A DNA stretch of 64,000 nt, from assembly GCA_036677685.1 (NCBI GenBank), contig JAVBWA010000029.1, positions 1-64,000 on the forward strand, read 5' to 3'. Position numbers and translations under genes: made by a program. The notes beneath the pieces were generated by a model. It searched no databases. It was not told the DNA's origin and saw only the letters and a list, made by a program, of their open reading frames with translations. This DNA is from JAQUBU01 sp036677685. GTDB taxonomy: Bacteria; Bacillota; Syntrophomonadia; Syntrophomonadales; Syntrophomonadaceae. Positions within the stretch are counted from its first letter, which is position 1, and each line of letters starts with the position of its first letter. Below are positions 33,959 to 43,007 of this stretch, one piece after another.

Positions 33959-35113
33959 CTAATCCACATAGATTAAGCTGCAATTATCCCGTTTTTGCAG
34001 TTTTTGCTGAAGCACTTCCCTGGGGTTGCCTTCAACATCCATTTCCACGATTTTATCCTGGGCTCGCAGTTCCTCAGCTTTACTAATCATCTGTGCCCAG
34101 TCGGTTCCTCCGACGATATAGCGCAGGGGCGCGGTCTCCGGTTTTTTCAGCAACAAGGCCAAACGATCCATACCCAGCGCAAAGCCGGTAGCAGGACGGG
34201 GAAGCCCGAACAAACCTAATAGTTTGTCATAGCGACCGCCGCCTAGGAGCCCATAACCCAGTTCCGGGGAATAGCCTTCGAAAACGATGCCGGTGTAATA
34301 ATCCAAGCCTCTTAATACTCCCATATCTACAACTATATGCTCAGTAACCCCGCATGCTTTCAAGGCATCATATACTTTAAGCAATTCACCTACCGCCTCG
34401 GAAGCGTTGCGGTTTTTCTCCACATAAGGCATCCGCTTGAGTACTTCCAGTCCTCCGTGTAAAACCGGCAGTATCGCAATGGTTTCCTTCAAGAGATCAT
34501 CAATCGCCAGGGTATCCAAGACTCTGGCCAATTCAACCAAATCTTTGTTTTCCACCAGTTTCCGTATTGAATCCCGCTGTTCAACGCTCATTCCGCTGTC
34601 ATCCAGCAGGCTGTTGAAAATTCCAATCTGGTTAAGGCTGATCTTAAAATTCTCCAGTCCGATGCTCTGTAAAACTTTGACCGCTATACTTATTACTTCT
34701 GCATCAGCACAGGCTCCGGCCGCTCCCAGCAATTCGATTCCCAATTGCCAGAATTCCCGGTATTGGGCCAGGTGGGGCTGAACATGGCGAAACACATTAC
34801 TTATGTAGTAGAAACGCTGCGGAAAAACTGCATCCTGCAGGTGTGTTGCCGCAAGACGGGCAATAGCTACGGTCATCTCCGGCCGCAGGGATAAAATCCC
34901 GCCCTCCCGATCGGTAAACAGGAACAACTCTTCGCGAATATTCCTCCCCGCTCCGGTTTCCACTACTTCCAGGAATTCAAAAGTAGGGGTAATAATTTCT
35001 TCATAGCCGTAGCTCTGGAAAAGTCGGGCTGCCTTTTTTTCTATATCACGCTGTACTGCAACCTCATTTGGCAGCAGATCGCGCAAACCACGCGGTATTT
35101 TCCGATTAATCAT
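33959..35113 (-). CDS. hisZ: ATP phosphoribosyltransferase regulatory subunit
   Basis: The 384-aa HisZ resembles histidyl-tRNA synthetase but does not charge tRNA. It binds HisG and confers activity and histidine feedback. Class II synthetase-like motifs are seen: RDLLPNEVAVQRDIE, LSLRPEMTVAIARLAA, FYYISNVFRH and GLDYYTGIVFEGY. It lacks the C-terminal anticodon-binding domain of true HisRS. It overlaps yerC by eight bases. Confidence 0.95.
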   Translation of the reverse strand: MINRKIPRGLRDLLPNEVAVQRDIEKKAARLFQSYGYEEIITPTFEFLEVVETGAGRNIREELFLFTDREGGILSLRPEMTVAIARLAATHLQDAVFPQRFYYISNVFRHVQPHLAQYREFWQLGIELLGAAGACADAEVISIAVKVLQSIGLENFKISLNQIGIFNSLLDDSGMSVEQRDSIRKLVENKDLVELARVLDTLAIDDLLKETIAILPVLHGGLEVLKRMPYVEKNRNASEAVGELLKVYDALKACGVTEHIVVDMGVLRGLDYYTGIVFEGYSPELGYGLLGGGRYDKLLGLFGLPRPATGFALGMDRLALLLKKPETAPLRYIVGGTDWAQMISKAEELRAQDKIVEMDVEGNPREVLQQKLQKRDNCSLIYVD

Positions 35114-35414
35114 TTTTCATCTCCTTATCCAAATAAGCCAGAACTCGTTTATACCCATCCGCCCCGTAATTCAAACAGCGTTTCACCCTGCTTATGGTGG
35201 CGGTGCTGGCGCCGGTGTCGTGGGCTATATTGTTATAAGTAGTATTTTGAGAAAGCAGGCGAGCCACTTGTATACGCTGAGCCATGGCTTTGATTTCGCT
35301 TATAGTGCACAGATCATCCAGCAAACGATACACATCATCCTCATTGCGCAGTGTTAAAAGCGATTTCACCAGAAAATCAGTATTCTGGTCTTTCCAATTG
35401 GGATTAAAACTCAA
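35106..35414 (-). CDS. YerC/YecD family TrpR-like regulator
   Basis: The 102-aa protein belongs to the TrpR-repressor-like helical family. The HTH is visible in VARLLSQNTTYNNIAHDTGASTATISRVKRCLNYG. Members at the head of his operons are thought to control them. Here it is the first gene of the hisZ run and overlaps hisZ, which supports such a role, but no operator could be identified. Confidence 0.88.
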   Translation of the reverse strand: MSFNPNWKDQNTDFLVKSLLTLRNEDDVYRLLDDLCTISEIKAMAQRIQVARLLSQNTTYNNIAHDTGASTATISRVKRCLNYGADGYKRVLAYLDKEMKND

Positions 35415-35441
35415 ATTTACCCCTCCTGCCTTGGCTTGCTA

Positions 35442-36104
35442 CTACAAAACCTGGTTTTCGTTAATCATCAATTCGAATTCACAGTGCAAATACTGGGCAG
35501 CCCTTCGGGACATAAGCATTTTGGTAAGAAATATTTCAAAGTATTCCATGACCGAGCAGACTTCAGTATCAATTTCTATTTCCATGGTAATTTTTTTGTC
35601 CCGGGCATCTATCTTTAATTTGGAATCGGTAACCGCATAATTAACCCGGTCCCGGGGAGTAAAGGTCGCCATATCACTTTTGCGCACCCGCGAGCGGTGA
35701 ACGTCCGACTTGTCCGCCAAAATTAACGCAGCTGCTACATTATTGATGCTCTTGCCGTCGGCATGCTCCTCATGGTTGCCGATTGCACCCATGATACTGG
35801 CTATTTCTGCCGGGTCCATCTCCAATTCCAGGAGCAGGTGAAATGCCATAATCGCTCCCGAAAGGCCGTGCCCATAGCGGTTGACCAGATTACCGATATC
35901 ATGCAGGTATCCGGCTATAGCCGCTATTTCCGCTTCACGCTGGGAATATCCCAATTGGTGCAAAATTTCGTAACACAGATTTGAAGTTAGTTCGGCATGA
36001 TGCATATTATGTTCAATAGCTCCGGTGTTTCCAATGTAGGCATTGCCGATTTGCATATATTGCCGAACAATGTCGCTTCGTTTTACATCTTCCAGTGTAA
36101 GCAC
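35442..36104 (-). CDS. HD-domain phosphohydrolase
   Basis: The 220-aa protein carries the HD metal-binding pattern: HHAELTSNL (early His), GYLHDIGNL (the HD pair, about residues 67-75) and a later HGLSGAIMAF/NHEEHADG histidine cluster. HD proteins hydrolyse phosphoesters, often nucleotides. The substrate is unknown. It sits between the pur-linked membrane gene and yerC, in the same direction as both, but is separated from the former by a repeat element. Confidence 0.85.
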   Translation of the reverse strand: MLTLEDVKRSDIVRQYMQIGNAYIGNTGAIEHNMHHAELTSNLCYEILHQLGYSQREAEIAAIAGYLHDIGNLVNRYGHGLSGAIMAFHLLLELEMDPAEIASIMGAIGNHEEHADGKSINNVAAALILADKSDVHRSRVRKSDMATFTPRDRVNYAVTDSKLKIDARDKKITMEIEIDTEVCSVMEYFEIFLTKMLMSRRAAQYLHCEFELMINENQVL

Positions 36105-36142
36105 ACTCTCTCCCCCGCTATCCTTACCATTTGAAATTTTGT

Positions 36143-36240
36143 TTAAGCAACGAGGCGGGGGATTAGAAACCGCCGCCTGTTTTGTTAATAAACACCCGAC
36201 CGCTTAAAGAAGCGGAAGACATCTTTTCGCCTCATTATAT
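36143..36240 (+). repeat. Modular intergenic repeat, copy A (3' module only)
   Basis: It begins TTAAGCAACGAGGCG and ends CGCCTCATTAT, with a CCGCTT-AAAG-AAGCGG hairpin inside. It lacks the 5' module with the GAAACTGC hairpin seen in full copies, although the first bases (TAAGCA) match the 5' edge, which suggests an internal deletion. Confidence 0.75.
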
Positions 36241-36247
36241 GAACGGT

Positions 36248-36781
36248 CTATTTCTCCAAATTCGTTCTGACTTTCTTGGCTTCCTGATAAGCCCGGGTAT
36301 TATCCGGTATGGAATCCAAAAGTTTTTTAGCTTCCGTGATTTTGTTCGCCTTAATTAAATTCCGGGCTTCTTGCAGCCGGGCCGCTGCCAGTTTTTCGCG
36401 CTCTGCCCAGGCAATTTTCTCTTTCATATCATCTGATTTGCCTAGCTGACCCAGCTTTTTAAATTCGTTTATCGCTTGATCATATTTCCCTTCGGCTACC
36501 AGAATCCCGCCTTCGCTGACAATGCGCCGGGTTTCAATACGTTCCGGAAGCTGTGTCAGCATATTAAGATAAAATGCCCCTATCCCCAATAAAAGAATGA
36601 AGCAGATTATCCAAACCGGCGAATATTTCTTTTTCTTCAGCATAAAACCAAGCAAAAAAATGAAAGGTATACCCAATATAAAGGTTACTTTGAGAAACTC
36701 GCGAACCGGCATGGAAAAAACAGCCGCAATTAAGACCAGCAAACCCAGGGCCTTAAATACATTAGCCTGTTTTGGTTCCAT
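36248..36781 (-). CDS. Membrane protein with C-terminal helical repeat region
   Basis: The protein has 177 aa. Three hydrophobic helices (about residues 9-25, 28-46 and 52-70) are followed by a soluble, charged, helical tail with TPR-like spacing (EGKYDQAINEFKKLGQLG, ANKITEAKKLLDSIPDN). No family is recognised. The start lies three bases after the purD stop, so it is probably translated from the pur transcript. The tail may bind a partner at the membrane, but this is inference. Confidence 0.65.
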   Translation of the reverse strand: MEPKQANVFKALGLLVLIAAVFSMPVREFLKVTFILGIPFIFLLGFMLKKKKYSPVWIICFILLLGIGAFYLNMLTQLPERIETRRIVSEGGILVAEGKYDQAINEFKKLGQLGKSDDMKEKIAWAEREKLAAARLQEARNLIKANKITEAKKLLDSIPDNTRAYQEAKKVRTNLEK

Positions 36782-36784
36782 ATA

Positions 36785-38071
36785 CTACCCCTTTCGATTC
36801 ATTGCTTTGTTGGCAATATCTTTGCGATAATGCATCCCCTCAAAGCTTACTTTGGCAACCTCCCGGTAAACTTTATCAACCGCTTCGGTGATGCTCGGCC
36901 CCCGGACTACCACAGCCATAACCCGGCCCCCGTCAGTAATGAGAACATTATCTTTTTTGGCCGTACCGGCGTGGAATATCAGTGTATCATTATTCAGTTT
37001 ATCCAGACCGCTGATAATTTTGCCTTTTTCATAAGCAGCGGGATAACCGGCCGAAGCCAGTACCACCCCTACACAGCGTCCCGCTTCGATATCCATTTTA
37101 TGTCCTTGTAAATTCCCCTGAGCAGCTGCCTCCAGTAAAGGAAATAAATCGTCTTTTAGCATGGGCATCAAAACCTGGGTTTCCGGATCGCCAAAACGGG
37201 CGTTGAATTCCAACACTTTCGGGCCTTCGGCTGTTATCATCAAGCCGGCATAAAGCACTCCCCGATAAGGACAGCCTTCGTCTGCCATGGCTTTGATAAC
37301 CGGTTTTATAACCTTATCCAATACTAGCTGATGCAGTTCCGGAGTATATATCGGGGGATTGCTGTAGGCTCCCATTCCACCAGTGTTTGGTCCCTCATCA
37401 TGATCAAAAATACGTTTGTGATCCTGGGCGGCCAACAAGGATACAAAATCCCGGCCATCACTGATGGCAAAAAAGCTTACTTCTTCTCCGACCAGGCATT
37501 CCTCTAAAACAATTTTTTCACCGGCTTTGCCAAAACTCATTTCTTTGATCATACTGTCAATAGCCTGGGCAGCTTCGTCCCAGTTTTGTGCCACCACTAC
37601 TCCCTTGCCGGCCGCCAGTCCATCAGCTTTGATTACCACCGCTTTGCCCTGCTCGGTAAAAGAGCGGGCACAGGCATACGCTTCATCAAGCTGGGCACAC
37701 ACTGTATATTCAGCAGTAGGTATACCATATTTTTTAAAGAGATTCTTGGCAAAAATCTTGCTGCCTTCCAAGCGGGCTGCTGCAGCACTGGGTCCAAATA
37801 TCTTCAGCCCACCGGCTTGGAAACGGTCAACGATTCCCGCCATCAGGGGGACTTCCGGTCCTACCACGGTAAGGTCTACTTTTTGCTCTTGGGCGAATTC
37901 CAGCAGTTTATCAATATCTTCAACCTTTATGGGAACACATTCAGCAAGTTCCGCTATCCCCGGATTACCGGGCGCCGCAAAGATTTTATCTACTTCCGGA
38001 CTCTGCGCCAGTTTCCAGGCCAGAGCATGTTCTCTTCCTCCCTGCCCAATCAGCAGTACCTTTTTCCCCAT
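36785..38071 (-). CDS. purD: Phosphoribosylamine-glycine ligase
   Basis: This 428-aa ATP-grasp enzyme joins glycine to phosphoribosylamine (step two of purine synthesis). Visible motifs are GQGGREHALAWKLAQSP, GPSAAAARLEGSK, KADGLAAGKGV and LEFNARFGDPETQ. It is the last pur gene in the run. Confidence 0.97.
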   Translation of the reverse strand: MGKKVLLIGQGGREHALAWKLAQSPEVDKIFAAPGNPGIAELAECVPIKVEDIDKLLEFAQEQKVDLTVVGPEVPLMAGIVDRFQAGGLKIFGPSAAAARLEGSKIFAKNLFKKYGIPTAEYTVCAQLDEAYACARSFTEQGKAVVIKADGLAAGKGVVVAQNWDEAAQAIDSMIKEMSFGKAGEKIVLEECLVGEEVSFFAISDGRDFVSLLAAQDHKRIFDHDEGPNTGGMGAYSNPPIYTPELHQLVLDKVIKPVIKAMADEGCPYRGVLYAGLMITAEGPKVLEFNARFGDPETQVLMPMLKDDLFPLLEAAAQGNLQGHKMDIEAGRCVGVVLASAGYPAAYEKGKIISGLDKLNNDTLIFHAGTAKKDNVLITDGGRVMAVVVRGPSITEAVDKVYREVAKVSFEGMHYRKDIANKAMNRKG

Positions 38072-38145
38072 CTTAACCTCCCTAATGCGTTTTATATATG
38101 TTTATAAGCTCAATCCATATCGCAATTCTATATTACAAAAGTATT

Positions 38146-39666
38146 CTAGTGTTTAAAATGCCTTATATCAGTAAATACCATGGCGATGCCATGTTCATTG
38201 CATTCATCGATGCTTTCCTGGTCGCGCACCGAGCCTCCCGGTTGAATTATTGCTTTGATGCCATAGGCCGCTGCCAGTGCAACCGTATCTTTAAAGGGGA
38301 AGAAGGCATCGGAAGCCATCACCGCTCCTTCGGACTTTTCCCCCGAGGCTTCGAGGGCTATGCGCGCAGAACCCACCCGGTTCATTTGCCCGGCCCCTAC
38401 CCCTACGCTCATTCCATCGCGGGTGATGACTATGGCATTGGATTTTACATGTTTAACTATAGTCCAGGCAAAAAGCATATCATCAATCTGCCCGGGACTG
38501 GGTTGAGCCTCTGTAACCACTTCCAGGTTCTTGGACTGAAGCTGGTGCCGGTCAGCTTCCTGAACTACAAAACCGCCTTCCACGCTGCGGACCAGAAGAT
38601 TTCCCACGGCCGTTACCGGCATTTCCAGCAATCTCAGGTTCTTTTTCTGCTGTAAGCGTTCCAAGGCATCTTCATCATATCCGGGTGCAATAATTACCTC
38701 CATAAAAGGTTCGGCAATCTTCTGGGCGGTTTTCAAGTCAACCCGGCGGTTGAGAGCAATTATTCCACCATAAGCGGAAAGCGGATCACAGGAAAAAGCC
38801 CGGTCATAGGCTTCGTCCAAAGTCCCGGCAACTGCCGTGCCGCAAGGGTTGGTGTGTTTTATAATCACGCACGCCGGCCGATCGAATTCCCTGACCAATT
38901 GCCAGGCAGCCTCGCTGTCAACAATGTTATTGTAAGAAAGCTCCTTACCATTTAACTGCCGGGCATCCGGTAAACCGCTGCCTGGATTTAGTGAGCGATA
39001 AAAGCAGGCTTTCTGGTGAGGATTCTCACCATAGCGTAAGTCATAGACCTTTTCCCCGGCCAGGACCATATTTTCGGGGAATACCTGCCCGGTTAGATTA
39101 GCCAGATAAGTGGAAATCATCGCATCATAACTTGCAGTGTGGCTGAAGGCTTCCTGGGCCAGCTTTAGTCTTACTTCCGAATTCAGATTACCCTCAATCT
39201 CCAATTCTTTTAATACCGGCCAGTAGTATTCCGGCTTAACGATCACAATTACATCCTGGTAGTTCTTGGCAGCCGCCCTTACCATCGCCGGTCCGCCAAT
39301 ATCGATATTTTCAATGGCTTCCTCAAGACTGACTCCCGCCTTGCTTATAGTCTCGCGGAAGGGATAAAGGTTGACAGCTACGATATCTATAGGTGTTATC
39401 TGATTGTCCGCTAATTGTTGAAGATGTTCCTTACTGCGTCTGGCCAATATGCCGCCATGAACCTTGGGATGCAAGGTTTTAACTCTGCCGTCCAAAATTT
39501 CGGGAAATCCGGTGACTTCAGCAACCTTGCTTACTTTAATGCCAGCTTCTTTGATTATGTTATAAGTGCCGCCGGTGGATATGATTTCGTAGCCCAGTTT
39601 CTCCAAACCCTGAGCAAATTCCACCACTCCGTCCTTGTTGGATACACTGATAAGTGCCCTCTTCAT
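38146..39666 (-). CDS. purH: AICAR formyltransferase/IMP cyclohydrolase
   Basis: The 506-aa bifunctional enzyme has an IMP cyclohydrolase domain (about 1-190, starting ALISVSNKDGVVEFAQ, with STGGTYN and GGPAMVRAAAKN). An AICAR transformylase domain follows, with LRYGENPHQKA, the KHTNPCG motif, and QMNRVGSARIAL. It finishes IMP and also takes AICAR released by HisF. It follows purN by 12 bases. Confidence 0.97.
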   Translation of the reverse strand: MKRALISVSNKDGVVEFAQGLEKLGYEIISTGGTYNIIKEAGIKVSKVAEVTGFPEILDGRVKTLHPKVHGGILARRSKEHLQQLADNQITPIDIVAVNLYPFRETISKAGVSLEEAIENIDIGGPAMVRAAAKNYQDVIVIVKPEYYWPVLKELEIEGNLNSEVRLKLAQEAFSHTASYDAMISTYLANLTGQVFPENMVLAGEKVYDLRYGENPHQKACFYRSLNPGSGLPDARQLNGKELSYNNIVDSEAAWQLVREFDRPACVIIKHTNPCGTAVAGTLDEAYDRAFSCDPLSAYGGIIALNRRVDLKTAQKIAEPFMEVIIAPGYDEDALERLQQKKNLRLLEMPVTAVGNLLVRSVEGGFVVQEADRHQLQSKNLEVVTEAQPSPGQIDDMLFAWTIVKHVKSNAIVITRDGMSVGVGAGQMNRVGSARIALEASGEKSEGAVMASDAFFPFKDTVALAAAYGIKAIIQPGGSVRDQESIDECNEHGIAMVFTDIRHFKH

Positions 39667-39678
39667 ATACGCCCCTCC

Positions 39679-40311
39679 TTAAGCTTTTGCAATATGTATT
39701 TTCCTTCCTTCAATAAACAAACGTCCTTCCGCAAACAACTGCAATGCTTGCCAGTAGATTTGGTGTTCTTCCTGCAGGATGCGCTCTGCCAGGCTTTCCT
39801 CATCATCTTCCGAATGAACCGGTACTACCGCCTGCAAAATAATCGGGCCGGTGTCCATGCCTTCATCGACCAAATGTACAGTGCATCCGCTGTACCTTAC
39901 ACCATAATCTACCGCCTGCTGTTGGGCATGCAGCCCCGTGAAAGACGGCAAGAGAGCGGGATGAATATTAACTATGCGCCATTTGTATGCATTGAGAAAT
40001 ACTTTGCCTACCAGCCGCATATAACCGGCCAGTACGATAATATCTATTTCATATTCTTTAGTTTGGCTGACAATATAGTTTTCGTATGCATCCCGGTTTT
40101 GATAGTCGCGCGGATTAACATAAAGTGCTTTAATTCCGTACCCGGCAGCTTTATCCAGTGCTGGTGCCTGTTGTTGATCGCTGATTAAAATCTTTATATC
40201 CGCTGCCAGGTCCCCTTTGGCAATGGCGTTTTGTATCGCATCAAAATTACTGCCCCGGCCTGATGCCAGAACCGCCAGCTTTAACCGACGGGGTTCCATA
40301 ATTTTTATCAT
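39679..40311 (-). CDS. purN: GAR formyltransferase
   Basis: The 210-aa enzyme transfers a formyl group from 10-formyl-THF to glycinamide ribonucleotide. Visible motifs are LASGRGSNFDAI, the catalytic-Asn/His VNIHPALLPSFTG and SGCTVHLVDEGMDTGPII with the catalytic Asp. It overlaps the purM stop by four bases; an internal ATG five codons in is a possible alternative start. Confidence 0.96.
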   Translation of the reverse strand: MIKIMEPRRLKLAVLASGRGSNFDAIQNAIAKGDLAADIKILISDQQQAPALDKAAGYGIKALYVNPRDYQNRDAYENYIVSQTKEYEIDIIVLAGYMRLVGKVFLNAYKWRIVNIHPALLPSFTGLHAQQQAVDYGVRYSGCTVHLVDEGMDTGPIILQAVVPVHSEDDEESLAERILQEEHQIYWQALQLFAEGRLFIEGRKIHIAKA

Positions 40312-41345
40312 TTAATGACTACCCTCTCCAAGCCTTTTTCTACCCTTCCTAATAGTATAGGCTTTTCCCCTTTAGCACGCAAGCAATTTAACGCTTTATC
40401 ACAGTGCATTGGTGAGAGTGCTATGATATAGCCGACACCCATATTGAAAGTACGGTACATTTCCAGCTTTTCCACCTCACCCATGGCCTCAATAAGTTGA
40501 AAAATCTCCGGAACCTTAATGGCCGGACTATCGATCAGGGCACCCAGACCTGAGGGCAAAATCCTCTGCAGGTTTTCTGGAATACCGCCGCCGGTTATAT
40601 GAGCCAGCCCTTTAATTTCACATTCATTTAAAAGTTCTAAAATGGTTTTTACATAAATCCTGGTCGGAGTTAATAATTCTTCACCCAAAGTCCGCCCCAG
40701 TTCATCAACATAGCGGTCCAACTTCCAGCCGGCTTTCTCCAATATGACTTTACGCACCAGTGAATAACCGTTGGAATGAATTCCTGAAGACGGCAGGCCG
40801 ATTAAAATGTCCCCATCTAAAAGATTGCTGCCATTTATCAAACGTGAACGTTCAACTACTCCAACCGCAAAACCGGCCAGATCATATTCATCTTCTGCAT
40901 AGAAACCGGGCATTTCCGCAGTTTCCCCGCCAATTAAAGCACAGCCCGATTCCAGACAGCCCTGGCTTACACCTTTAACCAGAGCTTCCACCAGGGTTGG
41001 CTCCAGTTTGCCCAAAGCAATATAATCCAGGAAAAATAGGGGTTCGGCCCCTTGGGCCAGTATATCATTGACACACATGGCTACCAGGTCAACCCCTACG
41101 CTGTCATGAACACCCATCATCTGGGCAATTTTTAATTTGGTTCCGACTCCATCGGTTCCGGATACCAGCACCGGTTCCTGATACTTACTCTTATCCAAGG
41201 CGAAAAAGCCCCCGAAGGAGCCAATTCCAGATAGTACTTCGGGGCGCCGGGTCCGGTCCACCCACTTCTTGATCATTTCCACCGATTGACTGGCCGCATC
41301 TATATCGACCCCGGCCGCTTTATAACTCAGCCTCTTATCATCCAT
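40308..41345 (-). CDS. purM: AIR synthetase
   Basis: PurM (345 aa) closes the imidazole ring of FGAM using ATP. SGTDGVGTKLKIA, DLVAMCVNDILAQGAEP, GGETAEMPG and HITGGGIPENL are present. I start it at the ATG at 41343-41345, preceded by AGAGGAGGTTTCTT; the longer open frame to 41522 is not needed. A 210-base gap to purF holds no gene. Confidence 0.96.
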   Translation of the reverse strand: MDDKRLSYKAAGVDIDAASQSVEMIKKWVDRTRRPEVLSGIGSFGGFFALDKSKYQEPVLVSGTDGVGTKLKIAQMMGVHDSVGVDLVAMCVNDILAQGAEPLFFLDYIALGKLEPTLVEALVKGVSQGCLESGCALIGGETAEMPGFYAEDEYDLAGFAVGVVERSRLINGSNLLDGDILIGLPSSGIHSNGYSLVRKVILEKAGWKLDRYVDELGRTLGEELLTPTRIYVKTILELLNECEIKGLAHITGGGIPENLQRILPSGLGALIDSPAIKVPEIFQLIEAMGEVEKLEMYRTFNMGVGYIIALSPMHCDKALNCLRAKGEKPILLGRVEKGLERVVIK

Positions 41346-41555
41346 AAGAAACCTCCTCTGATAAATCATGCAATTAATCGCTGTGAAAGCCATACTGTTA
41401 TGTGGAAGAAAAGAGATAAAGGCGAGGGAAGGTGGCGATAAACCTAAATAAAACAACAAACCTTTAGCAGAAAATAGATTTCCTTTCCTCAACCAATAGT
41501 CCGGGCTTTTCGGTAGCATCACAGTATGGATTGAACGAGTTTCAACTTAATCCTT

Positions 41556-43007
41556 TTATGAATCTATCTTGATGGGATAGCAACCGCTGAAACAGGCGGC
41601 GCAGAAATTCTGTTCATCGCTCTTAAGAGACTTGAACATTCCTTCCATGGTTATATAGTGAAGACTGTCGGCTCCAATAAATTTCTCAATTTCAACCTCG
41701 GTCATGGTACTGGCAATAAGCTCTTCCCGCCGGGAGGTATCAATCCCGTAATAACACGGGAATTTGGTGGGAGGTGAAGCCACCATCATATGGACTTCGG
41801 TAGCGCCTGCTTCTCTGAGCATTTGTACGATCTTTTTACTGGTGGTCCCGCGGACAATCGAATCATCGACCATAATAATCCTTTTCCCGCTTACTACTTC
41901 CTCAACCGCATTGAGTTTTAACCGCACTCCCAGTTCTCTGACTTTCTGGGTGGGCTGAATAAAGGTTCTGCCGACATAACGGTTTTTCATCAAACCCTCT
42001 TCAAAAGGCAAGGCTGCTTGTTCGGCATAGCCCAGGGCAGCCGATGTGCCGGAGTCCGGTACGGAAATAACGATATCCGCCTGGATCTTGGACTCCCTGG
42101 CCAATTGCCGGCCCATTTCCCTTCGTGCCTGGTAAACATTGATGCCATCGATGGTGCTGTCCGGACGGGCAAAGTAAATATATTCGAAAACACAATGCGC
42201 TTTACGGGGTGAATTAATAACCTGCAGAGAACGCAATCCGTCTTTGTCAATGACTACAATTTCACCGGGATTGACATTACGTATAAAGTTTGCCCCGATC
42301 GTGTCCAGGGCGGCTGATTCGGAGGCCAGCACATAATTTCCGTTGAGATCGCCAAGACACAAAGGCCTTATCCCCATCTGGTCCCTTACCCCGACCAGCC
42401 GGTCTTCCGTCATAATAACCAGGGCAAAAGCGCCTTTCATATCGATCATGCATTTGGCCAGAGCATCTTCCATGGCATCCTGAGAATACCTGGCTAAAAG
42501 ATTGGCTACCACTTCGGTATCGGTAGTAGTCTGAAAAACCGAGCCATAGGTTGCCAGGCGCTTTCTTAATTCTGCAGTATTTACCAGATTCCCATTGTGC
42601 GCCAGTCCTACCATCCCATTTAAATAGTGAAAAACCAGGGGTTGGGCATTTACCAGATTACTGCTGCCAGTCGTGGAATAGCGGACATGCCCAACCGCAA
42701 TATGGCCTTTGAGTTCTTTTATATGTTCAGCTTGAATTACCTGGGTTACCAAACCCATACCCTTATGCAGCTGAATACTGTGTCCATCCGAAACCGCAAT
42801 ACCGGAACTCTCCTGACCCCGATGCTGCAGGGCATAAAGACCGTAATAAGCTATGCGGGCGGCTTCACATTCATCCTCAGGTTTATTGATAAATATCCCG
42901 AAAACCCCGCACTCCTCTTTCAACTTGTCATCCCACTTTTCTTCACTGTTGACGCTGTCATCATGAAAGTAAGATAAGCACTGCCTTTCTTCTATTTCAT
43001 GAAGCAT
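41556..43007 (-). CDS. purF: Amidophosphoribosyltransferase
   Basis: The 483-aa enzyme takes PRPP and glutamine to phosphoribosylamine, the first committed purine step. A propeptide of about 32 residues precedes the nucleophile Cys33 in EECGVFGIF. The PRPP loop IIMVDDSIVRGTTS is intact. The C-terminal CAACFSGCYP cysteines indicate the iron-sulfur (Bacillus-type) form, expected to be oxygen-labile. The ATG at 43005-43007 follows a GGGGGAGG site and overlaps purL by 16 bases. Confidence 0.96.
   Translation of the reverse strand: MLHEIEERQCLSYFHDDSVNSEEKWDDKLKEECGVFGIFINKPEDECEAARIAYYGLYALQHRGQESSGIAVSDGHSIQLHKGMGLVTQVIQAEHIKELKGHIAVGHVRYSTTGSSNLVNAQPLVFHYLNGMVGLAHNGNLVNTAELRKRLATYGSVFQTTTDTEVVANLLARYSQDAMEDALAKCMIDMKGAFALVIMTEDRLVGVRDQMGIRPLCLGDLNGNYVLASESAALDTIGANFIRNVNPGEIVVIDKDGLRSLQVINSPRKAHCVFEYIYFARPDSTIDGINVYQARREMGRQLARESKIQADIVISVPDSGTSAALGYAEQAALPFEEGLMKNRYVGRTFIQPTQKVRELGVRLKLNAVEEVVSGKRIIMVDDSIVRGTTSKKIVQMLREAGATEVHMMVASPPTKFPCYYGIDTSRREELIASTMTEVEIEKFIGADSLHYITMEGMFKSLKSDEQNFCAACFSGCYPIKIDS

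Noticed and set aside
41346..41522. Longer N-terminus for purM
   Set aside because: The conserved protein begins at DDKRLSYKAAG, and AGGAGG precedes the ATG at 41345; the upstream part is unlike any PurM.
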